Assembly (NCBI GenBank): GCA_030144725.1
Contig: JASKMD010000004.1
Coordinates: 6,015,431 to 6,079,430, forward strand
Direction: 5' to 3'
Source of the DNA: Haematococcus lacustris
Taxonomy: Eukaryota; Chlorophyta; Chlorophyceae; Chlamydomonadales; Haematococcaceae
Length of the DNA stretch: 64,000 bases
In this document: one piece after another, positions 36,429 to 45,586 of the stretch
Layout: every line of letters begins with the position of its first letter
Position numbering within the stretch: the first letter of the stretch is position 1
Position numbers and translations under genes: made by a program
The notes under the pieces: generated by a model
The model's input: the letters and a program-made list of their open reading frames with translations, nothing else
Databases searched by the model: none
What the model was told of the DNA's origin: nothing

Positions 36429-38017
36429 TGTGACTGTGGTTTATGGACTGCTGTGTAAGACTGGCTGTGCTGGCTTGCTGCTGTTCAGAGCTGTTGGTTG
36501 CGACTATGCAGGATTGTGAGTGCGAGTGCGGTGTTGTACTCCCTTCGCGGCTTACTCCTGTGACGGGAGTGAGATGCGGCCGGTCGTGATGCATAAACCG
36601 GCAAGCCGTCCCATTGCGTGGAGCTGCGCGCCCTGCACGCCCGGCAATGACGTGCTGTGGCAAGACGGCATTGTGCCAGTATGATGTGACCGCCCTAGGC
36701 TACTGCTATGTAGATGCCCAATCGTACACAGCACCCACACTCTTAGGACAAGTCAGAGATAGCGCTGCTTGCATGCAGCGACAGACCTCTCTCTACACCT
36801 GTGCACGTAGTTTACAATCTACCCATGGAAGACCGCACCATCATTGAGTCCAAGCACTGGCCAGCATTGTGTCGAGATATAGTCTGCCTGGCATGCTGGG
36901 CAACTGACTTAGGTTGGATGCAGGTGGTCTAAGTTGTCCATCTCAGTAGCTGGTGTGGATGATGAATGGTTGGTTGTGAAACGGGGCCTGCACATCACAC
37001 TAGGGTGCAGCTACCAGTGGTTGGCAAGGGTGTGCCGTTGGACAGTCAGTATGACGATGCAAGGCTTGTACCCTGGCCTATGTTGTTGCCGCAAAGCACA
37101 TTACAGTGGTCAGAACTGGAGCACATCCTTCATTGTCAAGCTTTGTAGGCCACTGTGACGTTCTAGACCTCGGTTCAGGCGTTCCCAACATGGGGTTGGC
37201 AATCTTCATGCAACTGCAGCCCACCTACTCAATCTTTTGATGTAACGTTTGTTGCGTCTGCTGCGATGTGATATTGCGCGTTTAATGTAAGACTGGAATT
37301 GCCATCGGAGTCTTTCGATGCGGGCAGCCACATGTGACCCCGAATGTGTCCCAATCGCAGACCGTGGTTAGCTACACCGGTAAGCTACGTCCTTGGCTAT
37401 CCGTTAGCGATGCACGACATGTCGGTGGCGCACACCACTGAAGTCCGGCAAACATGGCTGCGCGAGGTTCCTGATGGTGCAGGCCGCTTGGCGAGGATGT
37501 GAAGAAACTCGAAACTGTGTGTGGCAGCGCTGTATCGCTGTAATGGTGGGCGGCACAGTAGGGACTAGTCACCCCCTCCAGCTATGATCCGCTTCATGTT
37601 TTGCACCATTGAACAAACAGCCTGACCTCACACAGATTTTTTATAGCATACTCACTAACGCGTCCGTGGTACTATGCAACTCAATCATTGGGTTTGTATG
37701 TGACAAGTTATACCGCTTACAAGGTACACATGCTGATGGCTACAGGTGCACGAGGAGCCAACCGAGCTTGGCTTACCACTCCGCCACGTGGCCACCACCA
37801 ACACAGCTTGACCCACCATCTCCCAACCTCGTCCTCACCGCCCACCTCCCAATAGCCCCTCCTCCCAACAGCCCAGCCTCCCCCCTACCTCTCCTTCTCC
37901 TCGCCTCCTCCCCCCTACTTCTCCTTCACCCATCTCCTTATCCTTCACCTCCCATCACCCCAAGCCAAGCCCGTAGCCCCGCTCAGCCACTCACCCCACC
38001 CCTCTCAGTCCCTAACC

Positions 38018-40246
38018 ATGAAGAAGAAGAGATTAAGCAAGGCGCATAGTGCCCATCTCCATGCACTAAACAAGTCGCCAAGGGCTGGCTATCTGCATTG
38101 CCCTAACAACATCAAGGCTGCAGCTTGTACGGCACAAGCGACAAACTGTGACCTGCAGGCTGAGGTGCAGCGGTTGAGGGATGTGGAGCAGTCCCTTATG
38201 GGCACAGTGGATGGGTTGCAGGGCGACCTAGGCGACCTGCAGGCAGCACACCAAAGCCTGCAGGGTGAGCACACGGCTTTGCAGCAGGTGGCATGCAGAG
38301 CGGCAGCTACCAATCACTCCCTACGGGCTGCTCGACACCGCCTCCAGTGTCAGGTGCATAACTACCGGCACAAACGCCGCCCCCACCACTCCCCACTCAC
38401 CTTCAAGCAGAGGCAGCAGCTGCTGGTTTTGGAGCAACACCCCGTCTCAGTGGAGGTGTTGAGGCGGTGTGCAGAGGCTGGCTACGGAAGGCTGGATAGC
38501 CATGGCCGGCCCATGGGCAGCATGGCGGAGCAGCTCAGCCCAGCACCCTCACCAACTGACATCTTCATTCCAACTCAAGAGAGCCCTGTGGGGAGGCCAG
38601 CAGCCCGGACTGCACCCTACAATGCTCACCACTGCTTGAGCACCGTCATGTTGCATCTAGAGACAGGTGTCAGCCGCCGTGCCCTCTCCAAGTGCCGACA
38701 GTTCTTCGTCTCTGAGCAGTGCGTCCTCCCCAACCCTCACCGGCCAGGCAAGACATCCACAGTTGGGCGTGAAATCCACATCGTGTCCACCTACATGCGG
38801 CGCAAGGCCCTTGGTAAGATGCAAAGGGGAAGGCAGGGTGGCGTGGGTGGGAAGGGGCTGGGAGAGAGTGGAAGGGGGTGGAAGGGAGTGGTAGGGGGTG
38901 GGAGGGGGGGCTGAGGGGAGGGTTGAGGGGGGGCTGAGGCTGGGAACAACCGCATGTCTTTGCTCTGCTGCCTGCTTTCAGACCAACTATTGCGCGCAAA
39001 GGCAATACACCTGCAATTTGATGGGTGCACATGCGATCGCCATGGCAAGGTGCTCGTATTGCGAGTGACAGCAGCAGTCACCCCGCAGCACCTGCCAGAA
39101 GGCTGGGAGCAGAGACCCGGTGGTGGGGCTGGGGCAAGGGCTGGGGCTGGGGCTGGGGCAAGGGATGGGGCTGGGGCTGGGGCAGCAGCTGGGGCTGGGG
39201 CTGGGGCTGGGGCTGGGGCTGGGGCTGGGGCTGGGGCTGGGGCAGTAGCTGGGGCAGCAGCTGAGGCTGGGGCTGGGGCAGGAGATGGGGCAGCAGATGG
39301 GGCTGAGGCTGCAGCTGGGGCAGGCCGACTCACCACTTAGGTCACCGATGTGTTGGCTATCATCCCCTTGCCTATTGGCACGGCAGAAGCTCATGTCCAA
39401 GTCATAATGCAGGAGCTGCTCCTCCACGGCCTCGACAGTGCCTGCATCGCCAGCATCACAGCAGACAGTGCAGCTGTGAACATGGGTGAATATGGTGGTG
39501 TTGTCACCCGCATGAGCAAGCTCCTCCAGAGCAAGGGGCAGGCTGGCTGCATTCGGGCGCAGCCCTGCTATAGCCACGGCATACACAACACCCTGCTGGC
39601 TGGGCTGGCTGCATTGGGTGGTGACATCCGCCCAGCCATTGAATCCATTGCCAGCTTGCTGGCCCAGTATTGGGTGCCGCTCGGCATGGGAGCATGGGGC
39701 GCCAAGCCCCAAGTGCCGTGTGACACACGCTGGGCCAGCTACATCAGCTCAACGGTGACCATGCTGCGCGTCTGGGCGCATGCGAGAGATGCTGTGTCAC
39801 AGCTGCTTGAGCGGCAGAAGGGTATGTCTTCACCATGGGCTGTCACCCTTAGCCAGCTGCTCCAGGACAACAGCCTGCTGCTCAGGCTCAGCGTGGTGGC
39901 AGTGGTTGGGGAGAGCTTCTTGGTGCCCGAGCTCATGTGGGCCAGCAAGGATGACGGCCTGCACGCTTTTGAGCTCTACCGCCACACCCAGGATGTGCTA
40001 GCTCGTCTCGGGACCTGGGACACATTGCCCCTTCTGGCAGGTCAGCAGCAGAAGCAGCAGCTTGCGACCTATTTACAGGAGCACTGTGGTGCTATGTGGA
40101 CTTACTACCAGCATCATGTGCAGGCTCAAATGGCCTTGCCCCACCTCTTCGCTGCTCTTGGCAGCTCAGACCAAGCTACGCGCATGGAAGTGGCGATTGA
40201 TGTGGTGTACCATGCCGAGCTACGGCTGCCGCCGCCTGAGGATGGG

Positions 40247-40277
<31 letters not shown>

Positions 40278-40858
40278 TGCAGCAGCAGCAGCAGCAAGAG
40301 GACCCTTATGGCACTTGGCGTCAATATGCATCTGACATTCGTGCCATGGCTGTGAACGGCGACCCTGGCAGCCCCGCATTGCGCCTTCACCTCGAACAGT
40401 ACTACCTTGCCAGCCCCATCTCCAATGCCCCAGTGGAGTCCTTGTTGCAGCTGCTGAAGCATGGTGGTGGCAGGTACATGGAGCTGCCAGCTTTGCTGCA
40501 GCTGATGTCCCTGCGCACATGCAAGGAGGCCATTAAGACTGTGGATGATAATGATTTACGCTGCTCAGCGTATGGGTCAGCTCCGTGCTGAAGTGCGGCG
40601 TAAGGAGAATGCCACAGCTGCAGCACAGCGGTCAGCAAAGGCAGAGCGCCAGATCACAGATGCAGCGCACAAGGTCGGGAGAGTTGTGCTTAATGTGGGT
40701 GACCATGCGTGCCAACAAGGTGCTAGGTGCTAGGTGCTAGGTGCCGACAAGGTGCTAGGTGCCAACAAGGTGCTAGGTGCTAGGCTAGGCATGAATTCAA
40801 ATGCTTATCTTTGGACAGGCACTGAGCACCGCTGAGAGCGAGATAGTTTTTGCTGCGT
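38018..40858 (+). CDS. hAT-like transposase, multi-exon
   Basis: Exon 38018-38813 encodes a basic start (MKKKRLSKAH), a coiled coil (roughly residues 45-110: LQAEVQRLRDVEQSL..., LQGEHTALQQV) and the block FKQRQQLLVLEQHPVSVEVL. The second exon starts at 38982 (AIHLQFDGCTCDRHGKVLVL). A GGGGCT minisatellite follows, probably an intron. From about 39338 the frame VTDVLAIIPLP runs to 40591 with IASITADSAAVNMGEYGGVV, CYSHGIHN, VPCDTRWASYISS, and near the end PISNAPVESLLQLLKHGG, an arrangement of RNase-H-like hAT transposases (D-x-A near ADSAAV; C-x-x-H; C-terminal VE dimerisation region). A (CAG)n tract encodes polyGln at 40246-40296. A last exon ALSTAESEIVFAASATS ending near 40870 is plausible. 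Confidence 0.6.
39117..39330 (+). repeat. (GGGGCT)n minisatellite, probable intron of the hAT-like gene
   Basis: Hexanucleotide-like GGGGCT/GGGGCA units between two conserved transposase blocks. An in-frame TAG at its right end (39338-39340) supports an intron ending CACTTAG. Confidence 0.75.
40717..40792 (+). repeat. AAGGTGCTAGGTGCC short tandem repeat
   Basis: GGTGCTAG repeated about seven times with spacers CGACAA/CAACAA, close to the right end of the hAT-like element and just before its putative last exon. Confidence 0.75.
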
Positions 40859-40984
40859 CTGCCACTTCGTAAATATGACTCTCCTCTGTTCAAAGCACTG
40901 TTTACATATATTTTGACTGAGTGGCTGCGGAGATACGGGCTTCGTATCACAGGGGGGTGGTTTTCAGGTAGTTGGGAACGCTTG

Positions 40985-41165
40985 ACCTCGGTCGCACCCT
41001 TGATGACTGCCAACCCCACTCCGATGGCACTCTTTCCTGGGGCTAATCCCCCTTGACCACTGGGCACCTCATCAAAACTAACAGCTTAATGCTTGTAAGG
41101 CTGACAATGTGGGACCTGACTAACCTTGTGGGACCTGACTAACAGCCTGTGCAAACTACTAGGGC
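40985..41165 (-). other. Conserved 3' non-coding end of a Fanzor element (copy F2), truncated
   Basis: On the minus strand this follows the stop codon of the Fanzor gene and matches 61485-61620 downstream of the plus-strand copy (both contain the strings AACAGCCTGTGCAAACTACT and AACCCCACTCCG/CAATCCGG..., as inverse). It contains an extra duplicated GGGACCTGACTAA. The outermost part is cut off by the hAT-like element. Confidence 0.7.
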
Positions 41166-41562
41166 CTATGCATTGTTGCGGGCCCGGCCATCAAAGCCCC
41201 GCCGGAACTCTGCAGCCCGGTGCAGCCTCTGCTTGACCTTTGGCCGCCGGTCATTGAACCGCTTGTAGCCCTGCTGGTACTCCTTGCTAATGGGGGGCAG
41301 AGCCATCAGGCCCTCATAGCGGCACAGCTCCATGGGGCGTTGCTTGCTCTCCCCAATGCGCTGGAAGTTGAGGCAGGGGTTGGTGTCCCGGTCCAGCCAC
41401 CTGCCCCATGGGGGGGCCTGGGGTCGTGGCACTGGAACAGGTGGGGGCTGGGCAGCCGGTTGGTCCTGGGCTGGAGGGGGTGGCTCCTGGGGTGGAGGAA
41501 GGGGTGGGGGTTCCTGGGCTGGGGGAGGGCAGGGGGTCCTGGGCAGGTGCGGAGGGGTCCAG

Positions 41563-42180
41563 CACTCCGGGTAATTAAGGCCGAGACGGCAGTTTCCGCT
41601 GAGGTATACCGCGGATAGCCCATCGCAAGGGCGACCCATCGCCGTCAATAACTCCGTCTAACTCGAAGTGGTTGAGCTGTAATCGCGGTTTCAATTAGGG
41701 TTAGTGTGACCCTCCGCAGGTTCGCACATATTCTCCGGCGGCGGAGGGTCACGTCTGACCCTGCGGAGGGTCACACAACCCTGCGGAGGGTCACGCCTGA
41801 CCCTGCGGAGGGTCAAGTCACCCCCACTTCGGCCAAGAGGGGTACTTGACCCTCCGCAGGGTCACCTACAAGGGGCCATAGCTCATCACTGGCTGGGACT
41901 TTTTGCATGCCACCTACTAAGTTGGGCAGCTGTAACCATCCTTTACAATCGCTCATACTCACATTTCATGAAAGCTTACTTTGGTCACTCGGTGCCAACT
42001 CCCTTAGCCAAAATCAGGGTCACAGCCCCACACCTGGTCCAGCAACTCCCCAACGACTGAGAATTACACTTTGGCCCAAGAGAGTCTTGTACTCCCCTAG
42101 GTCACAGCAGCCTACATATCAAGTTTTAGAACTGAACTCTCAAGTTTTCCAGGCCAGCCAGGCCTTAATTTGCCGGAGTG
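41563..42180. mobile_element. 618-bp MITE with CACTCCGG ends inside Fanzor copy F2
   Basis: Begins CACTCCGGGTAATTAAGGCC and ends with the inverse GGCCTTAATTTGCCGGAGTG; flanked by AG on both sides (2-bp target copy). No coding capacity. It contains a cluster of near-palindromic TGACCCTgCGgAGGGTCA units (41709-41870). It interrupts the proline-rich linker of the Fanzor gene. Confidence 0.75.
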
Positions 42181-42616
42181 AGGGCAAGTGGGTGCTGAGC
42201 TGGGGGAGGGGGAGGGGGGTTGGGCGGCACCTCATGGCACCACTTCAGGCCCCGCACATCCTTAGCATGCCGCAGGCTCCAGGCTGGGCGCAACAGCCGG
42301 TGGTTGACCTGGCCTGCTGGGGGTACCCAGTCTGCGGGCCTAGGCTGGTCAGGCGGCAGGTGCAACTCACAAGGCTGGCAGGCATGCACAGACGAGCTGC
42401 CACGGGTGGTGCGGAACTCGTCCACAATCACAAGCCGATCAGGTCTGGGATCAGTGCTGGGCCTGCTAGGCTGCTCCACCACCTTGCGAAACCCCGCCCG
42501 CATTCCCCCCGCCTTCCACCCACCCTGGCAGAAGCTGCCAGCTCCCAGGAACACGGCCACTCCCCTCTCCTCATGGTAGTGCTGGCGTGACACCCACTTC
42601 ATCCCATTCACCACCC

Positions 42617-43775
42617 TCAGGTCAGGGTCAGGGTCAGGGTCAGGGTCAGGGTCAGGGTCAGGGTCAGGGTCAGGGTCAGGGTCAGGGTCAGGGTCAGGGT
42701 CAGGGTCAGGGTCAGGGTCAGGGTCAGGGTCAGGGTCAGGGTCAGGGTCAGGGTCAGGGTCAGGGTCAGGGTCAGGGTCAGGGTCAGGGTCAGGGTCAGG
42801 GTCAGGGTCAGGGTCAGGGTCAGGGTCAGGGTCAGGGTCAGGGTCAGGGTCAGGGTCAGGGTCAGGGTCAGGGTCAGGGTCAGGGTCAGGGTCAGGGTCA
42901 GGGTCAGGGTCAGGGTCAGGGTCAGGGTCAGGGTCAGGGTCAGGGTCAGGGTCAGGGTCAGGGTCAGGGTCAGGGTCAGGGTCAGGGTCAGGGTCAGGGT
43001 CAGGGTCAGGGTCAGGGTCAGGGTCAGGGTCAGGGTCAGGGTCAGGGTCAGGGTCAGGGTCAGGGTCAGGGTCAGGGTCAGGGTCAGGGTCAGGGTCAGG
43101 GTCAGGGTCAGGGTCAGGGTCAGGGTCAGGGTCAGGGTCAGGGTCAGGGTCAGGGTCAGGGTCAGGGTCAGGGTCAGGGTCAGGGTCAGGGTCAGGGTCA
43201 GGGTCAGGGTCAGGGTCAGGGTCAGGGTCAGGGTCAGGGTCAGGGTCAGGGTCAGGGTCAGGGTCAGGGTCAGGGTCAGGGTCAGGGTCAGGGTCAGGGT
43301 CAGGGTCAGGGTCAGGGTCAGGGTCAGGGTCAGGGTCAGGGTCAGGGTCAGGGTCAGGGTCAGGGTCAGGGTCAGGGTCAGGGTCAGGGTCAGGGTCAGG
43401 GTCAGGGTCAGGGTCAGGGTCAGGGTCAGGGTCAGGGTCAGGGTCAGGGTCAGGGTCAGGGTCAGGGTCAGGGTCAGGGTCAGGGTCAGGGTCAGGGTCA
43501 GGGTCAGGGTCAGGGTCAGGGTCAGGGTCAGGGTCAGGGTCAGGGTCAGGGTCAGGGTCAGGGTCAGGGTCAGGGTCGGGGTCGGGGTCAGGGTCAGGGT
43601 CGGGTCGGGTCGGGTCGGGTCGGGTCGGGTCGGGTCGGGTCGGGTCGGGTCGGGTCGGGTCGGGTCGGGTCGGGTCGGGTCGGGTCGGGTCGGGTCGGGT
43701 CGGGTCGGGTCGGGTCGGGTCGGGGTCGGGTCGGGGTCGGGTCGGGGTCGGGTCGGGGTCGGGTCGGGGTCAAGG
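42617..43775 (+). repeat. 1.16-kb microsatellite: (GGGTCA)n then (GGGTC)n
   Basis: About 160 perfect GGGTCA hexamers (42621-43577), a short GGGTCGGGGTCA transition, about 24 GGGTC pentamers, and finally GGGTCGGGGTC units to 43773. It fills the intron of Fanzor copy F2: the splice donor (AAG-GTATGACC on minus) lies at 43781, directly beside it. The 405- to 480-codon frames across it are artefacts. Confidence 0.97.
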
Positions 43776-44796
43776 TCATACCTTCTTGCAGAAGGCCTCA
43801 ATGACAGGGGCAAGGTGCAGCCCCAACCGCTGCCGGCGCCAGCGTGGCTTGAGGTACTCCTCACACAACAGGTCCCAGGTGGCCTTGAGGGCCAGGATGT
43901 GGGCATAGAGGCTGTCCAGGGTGGTGCCAGCTGGGGTGGCAGCTGCCAGCCCCAACCGCTGCAGCTGCTTGAGCATGGCCACGGGCCAGGCGCTGCTGGG
44001 CTGCTCAAACACAGCCACCTCACCGGGCAGCAGCCTGATGCCGCGGTGGTGGGGGCCACGCATCATGTGCTCAAGCACTGTGGCATTTGTAAGCAGCTCC
44101 ATGGCATTCTTTATCTGTACCAGCAGCTGTGGGGCCCAGATATCCAGCTGCACAGGGGGAGGCAGCTGGGCTGGGGCGGCGGCTGTGCGGAGGGAGCTGC
44201 GTGTGGCGGGGGTGGGCATATGGAGGGCAGGCTGGGTCAGGTGGGGGAGGGGGGCCTGGGGCTGGACCTGCTGCTGGGAAGTCTCGAGTGGGCTGGGCTG
44301 GACTGGGCTGGCCTAGGAAGGACTGGAGCAGCAAGGACAGGCACAGGACTGCTGTTAGGCAGCATTGCTTGCTGCCCATGGGCACGCGCTTGTTATTTTC
44401 AGCCACAATGGCGTCGACTTTAGCTGGGCTGAAATCAGGCAGGGCTGCCTTCACAAGGCCACGCAGGCCAGCCTTGATGACCTGGCGCCGCTCTGCAATC
44501 ACTACCTTGGCAGCCTGCCCCTGCCCCTGGACTTGCTGCCCACTGCCACTGGCACCTGCAGACACGGGAAAGCACAACACACGTACGGCATGACTCGATG
44601 CACGGAGGCGCAATGTCGCGTGATGCACACTGCGTCGCGTCGACAGTTAGCTTCGGGGGGCCTAGCCTTTCCTCGAGCTTCGCGGCTTACCGGCTGCGGA
44701 GGGTGCTGGGGAGACGGGGCGCTTGCGGTTGCTTTCGGGGACATCACAGGGACTGAGCAACACCATCGGAGCGGAGTGGCCGTGCTGCGGGGTGGT

Positions 44797-45142
44797 CACT
44801 CCTACAAATTAATCCCTGCGTCCGTCCCTGCGTGTTCACCGACCTTGTCGGATCGGGCTGAAATTTTGATAGATGGTAGTTTGCAGAATATAAAACATAT
44901 TTTTCAGAAAAAATATTTTAAAAAAATCAAAGGCGGCTGCGCTGTGACCCTGTGGCTAGAGTGCAGGGATAAGTGCAGGGATAGGTTGCGGGCCACAACG
45001 CAACAGCTTTTGACTTTTTCCAAAAACATTTCTTGAAAAATATGTTTTATTTTCTGAAAACTGCCATCTATCAAATTTTCAGCCCGATCCGACAAGGTCG
45101 GTAGAACGCAGGGACAAACGCAGGGACTAAACTGTAGGAGTG
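44797..45142. mobile_element. 346-bp palindromic MITE with CACTCCTACA ends
   Basis: Arms of about 120 bp, starting CACTCCTACAAATTAATCCC on the left and CACTCCTACAGTTTAGTCCC on the right (inverse), pair almost throughout with an AT-rich centre. Flanked by GGT on both sides. The paralogous block at 55.6 kb lacks it, giving the empty site. It lies 52 bp upstream of the Fanzor start codon. Confidence 0.88.
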
Positions 45143-45240
45143 GGTGCAGGTCGCCGTCCAACCCGAGGGCCGGCTACCGGAGTGCGGCGGAAGTGATGTA
45201 CATTAATGATCAAAGCCATCAAACAGACAAAACTGCTCAC

Positions 45241-45310
45241 TGTAACAGGTCAAGTGATTGGGGCCCTGGTCGTTTCACCACTATGTGTGGCAAGCCCAGT
45301 CCTTGAGCTT
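45241..45310 (-). pseudogene. Captured DPH6 exon fragment
   Basis: About 70 bp matching the DPH6 exon at 4324-4393 (minus-strand meaning LGLPH.VVD.QGPNYL). A three-base insertion (TTTCACC for TCCACC) breaks the frame. It belongs to the block shared with 55.8 kb. Confidence 0.75.
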
Positions 45311-45586
45311 ATGTATGTCCATCCAGTATGATGTACCATTACAGTTGCACGCACCAACAAAACATACAACTGTGCACCACCAAAACCACTACGCCCTGTC
45401 CCATTTTGACGACGTCATGCAACAGACAAATGCTATGCTGATTCACACCTGCAGGTCATGGCCACTACCTCTGTTCTTTTAATGCACACTTTGTTTTGCT
45501 ACCACTTCTCTTGCAAAGCTGCACTTGCCACTGATTGTCTGCTGCAGTCACAGTGACAGCTCCGACATGAATGGAGACATGTGACC

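Larger units (their letters stand above)
4661..37168. repeat. Seven-unit tandem gene array, period about 3745 bp
   Basis: Units start at 4661, 8406, 18594, 22339, 26084, 29830 and 33874. Units 1, 3 and 4 are exactly 3745 bp and unit 5 is 3746 bp. Unit 2 is 10188 bp because of a 6436-bp transposon plus its 7-bp duplicated target, and unit 6 is 4044 bp because of a 297-bp insertion plus 5 bp, with small indels. Unit 7 stops at 37168 after 3295 bp, where an hAT-like element begins. Each unit is head-to-tail and carries one complete LHC-like gene on the minus strand. Divergence between units is low, mostly single substitutions, with units 6 and 7 forming a slightly distinct pair. Spacing was read from identical anchor strings and ORF offsets. 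Confidence 0.97.
37174..40983. mobile_element. hAT-like DNA transposon, 3.8 kb
   Basis: Ends carry short inverted repeats (left TTCAGGCGTTCCCAAC, right end inverse AAGCGTTCCCAAC) and are flanked by the 8-bp direct repeat GACCTCGG (37166-37173, 40984-40991). An 8-bp duplication is typical of the hAT superfamily. The interior holds one plus-strand transposase-like gene. The left neighbour is array unit 7 and the right neighbour is the 3' end of a Fanzor element; the target copy on both sides spans that junction. Confidence 0.8.
41166..44744 (-). pseudogene. Fanzor (TnpB-like RNA-guided nuclease) copy F2, internally deleted
   Basis: Reading leftwards: start exon 44691-44744 (one base shorter than the intact sister at 55602, hence frameshifted); exon 44555 to about 44391 with VVIAERRQVIKAGLRGLVK; exon about 44219-43782 with LLPGEVAVFEQPSSAW...MLKQL joined directly to ATPAGTTL...RWRRQRLGL...EAFCKK. 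The RuvC-I block (VGVDPGVTQ) is missing here, apparently by deletion between two CAGCTG strings. After a repeat-filled intron (43781-42616), the exon to about 42181 has FLGAGSFCQGGWKAG, LVIVDEFRTTRGSSS and HACQPCEL (zinc-ribbon Cys pair), broken by a 618-bp MITE. The last part, 41562-41166, has GRWLDRDTNPCLNFQRIGE (RuvC-III, DRDxN intact) and ends RARNNA. The acceptor before VVNG is AGG rather than CAG. In intact form this family makes RNA-guided DNA nucleases of transposons. Confidence 0.75.
44455..45586. repeat. Duplicated Fanzor 5' block (copy of 55309-56097)
   Basis: Apart from a 346-bp MITE, this segment matches 55309-56097 nearly base for base: Fanzor exon 2 and exon 1, then several hundred bp of upstream sequence including a DPH6 fragment. 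It defines the 5' part of the element shared by two copies. Confidence 0.9.

Noticed and set aside
39117..39340. Gly/Ala-rich coding linker in the hAT-like transposase
   Set aside because: An in-frame TAG ends it and the next conserved block starts right after; an intron is more likely, although the donor site is not certain.
42617..43598. CRISPR-like or telomeric array
   Set aside because: No spacers: units are contiguous 6-mers and 5-mers. The green-algal telomere unit is TTTTAGGG/TTTAGGG, not GGGTCA.
42587..44059. 405- and 480-codon frames over the GGGTCA/GGGTC repeat (QGQGQG and TLTLTL proteins)
   Set aside because: Every frame of a perfect 6-mer/5-mer array lacking stops is open; the tract lies between a splice donor and the next Fanzor exon.
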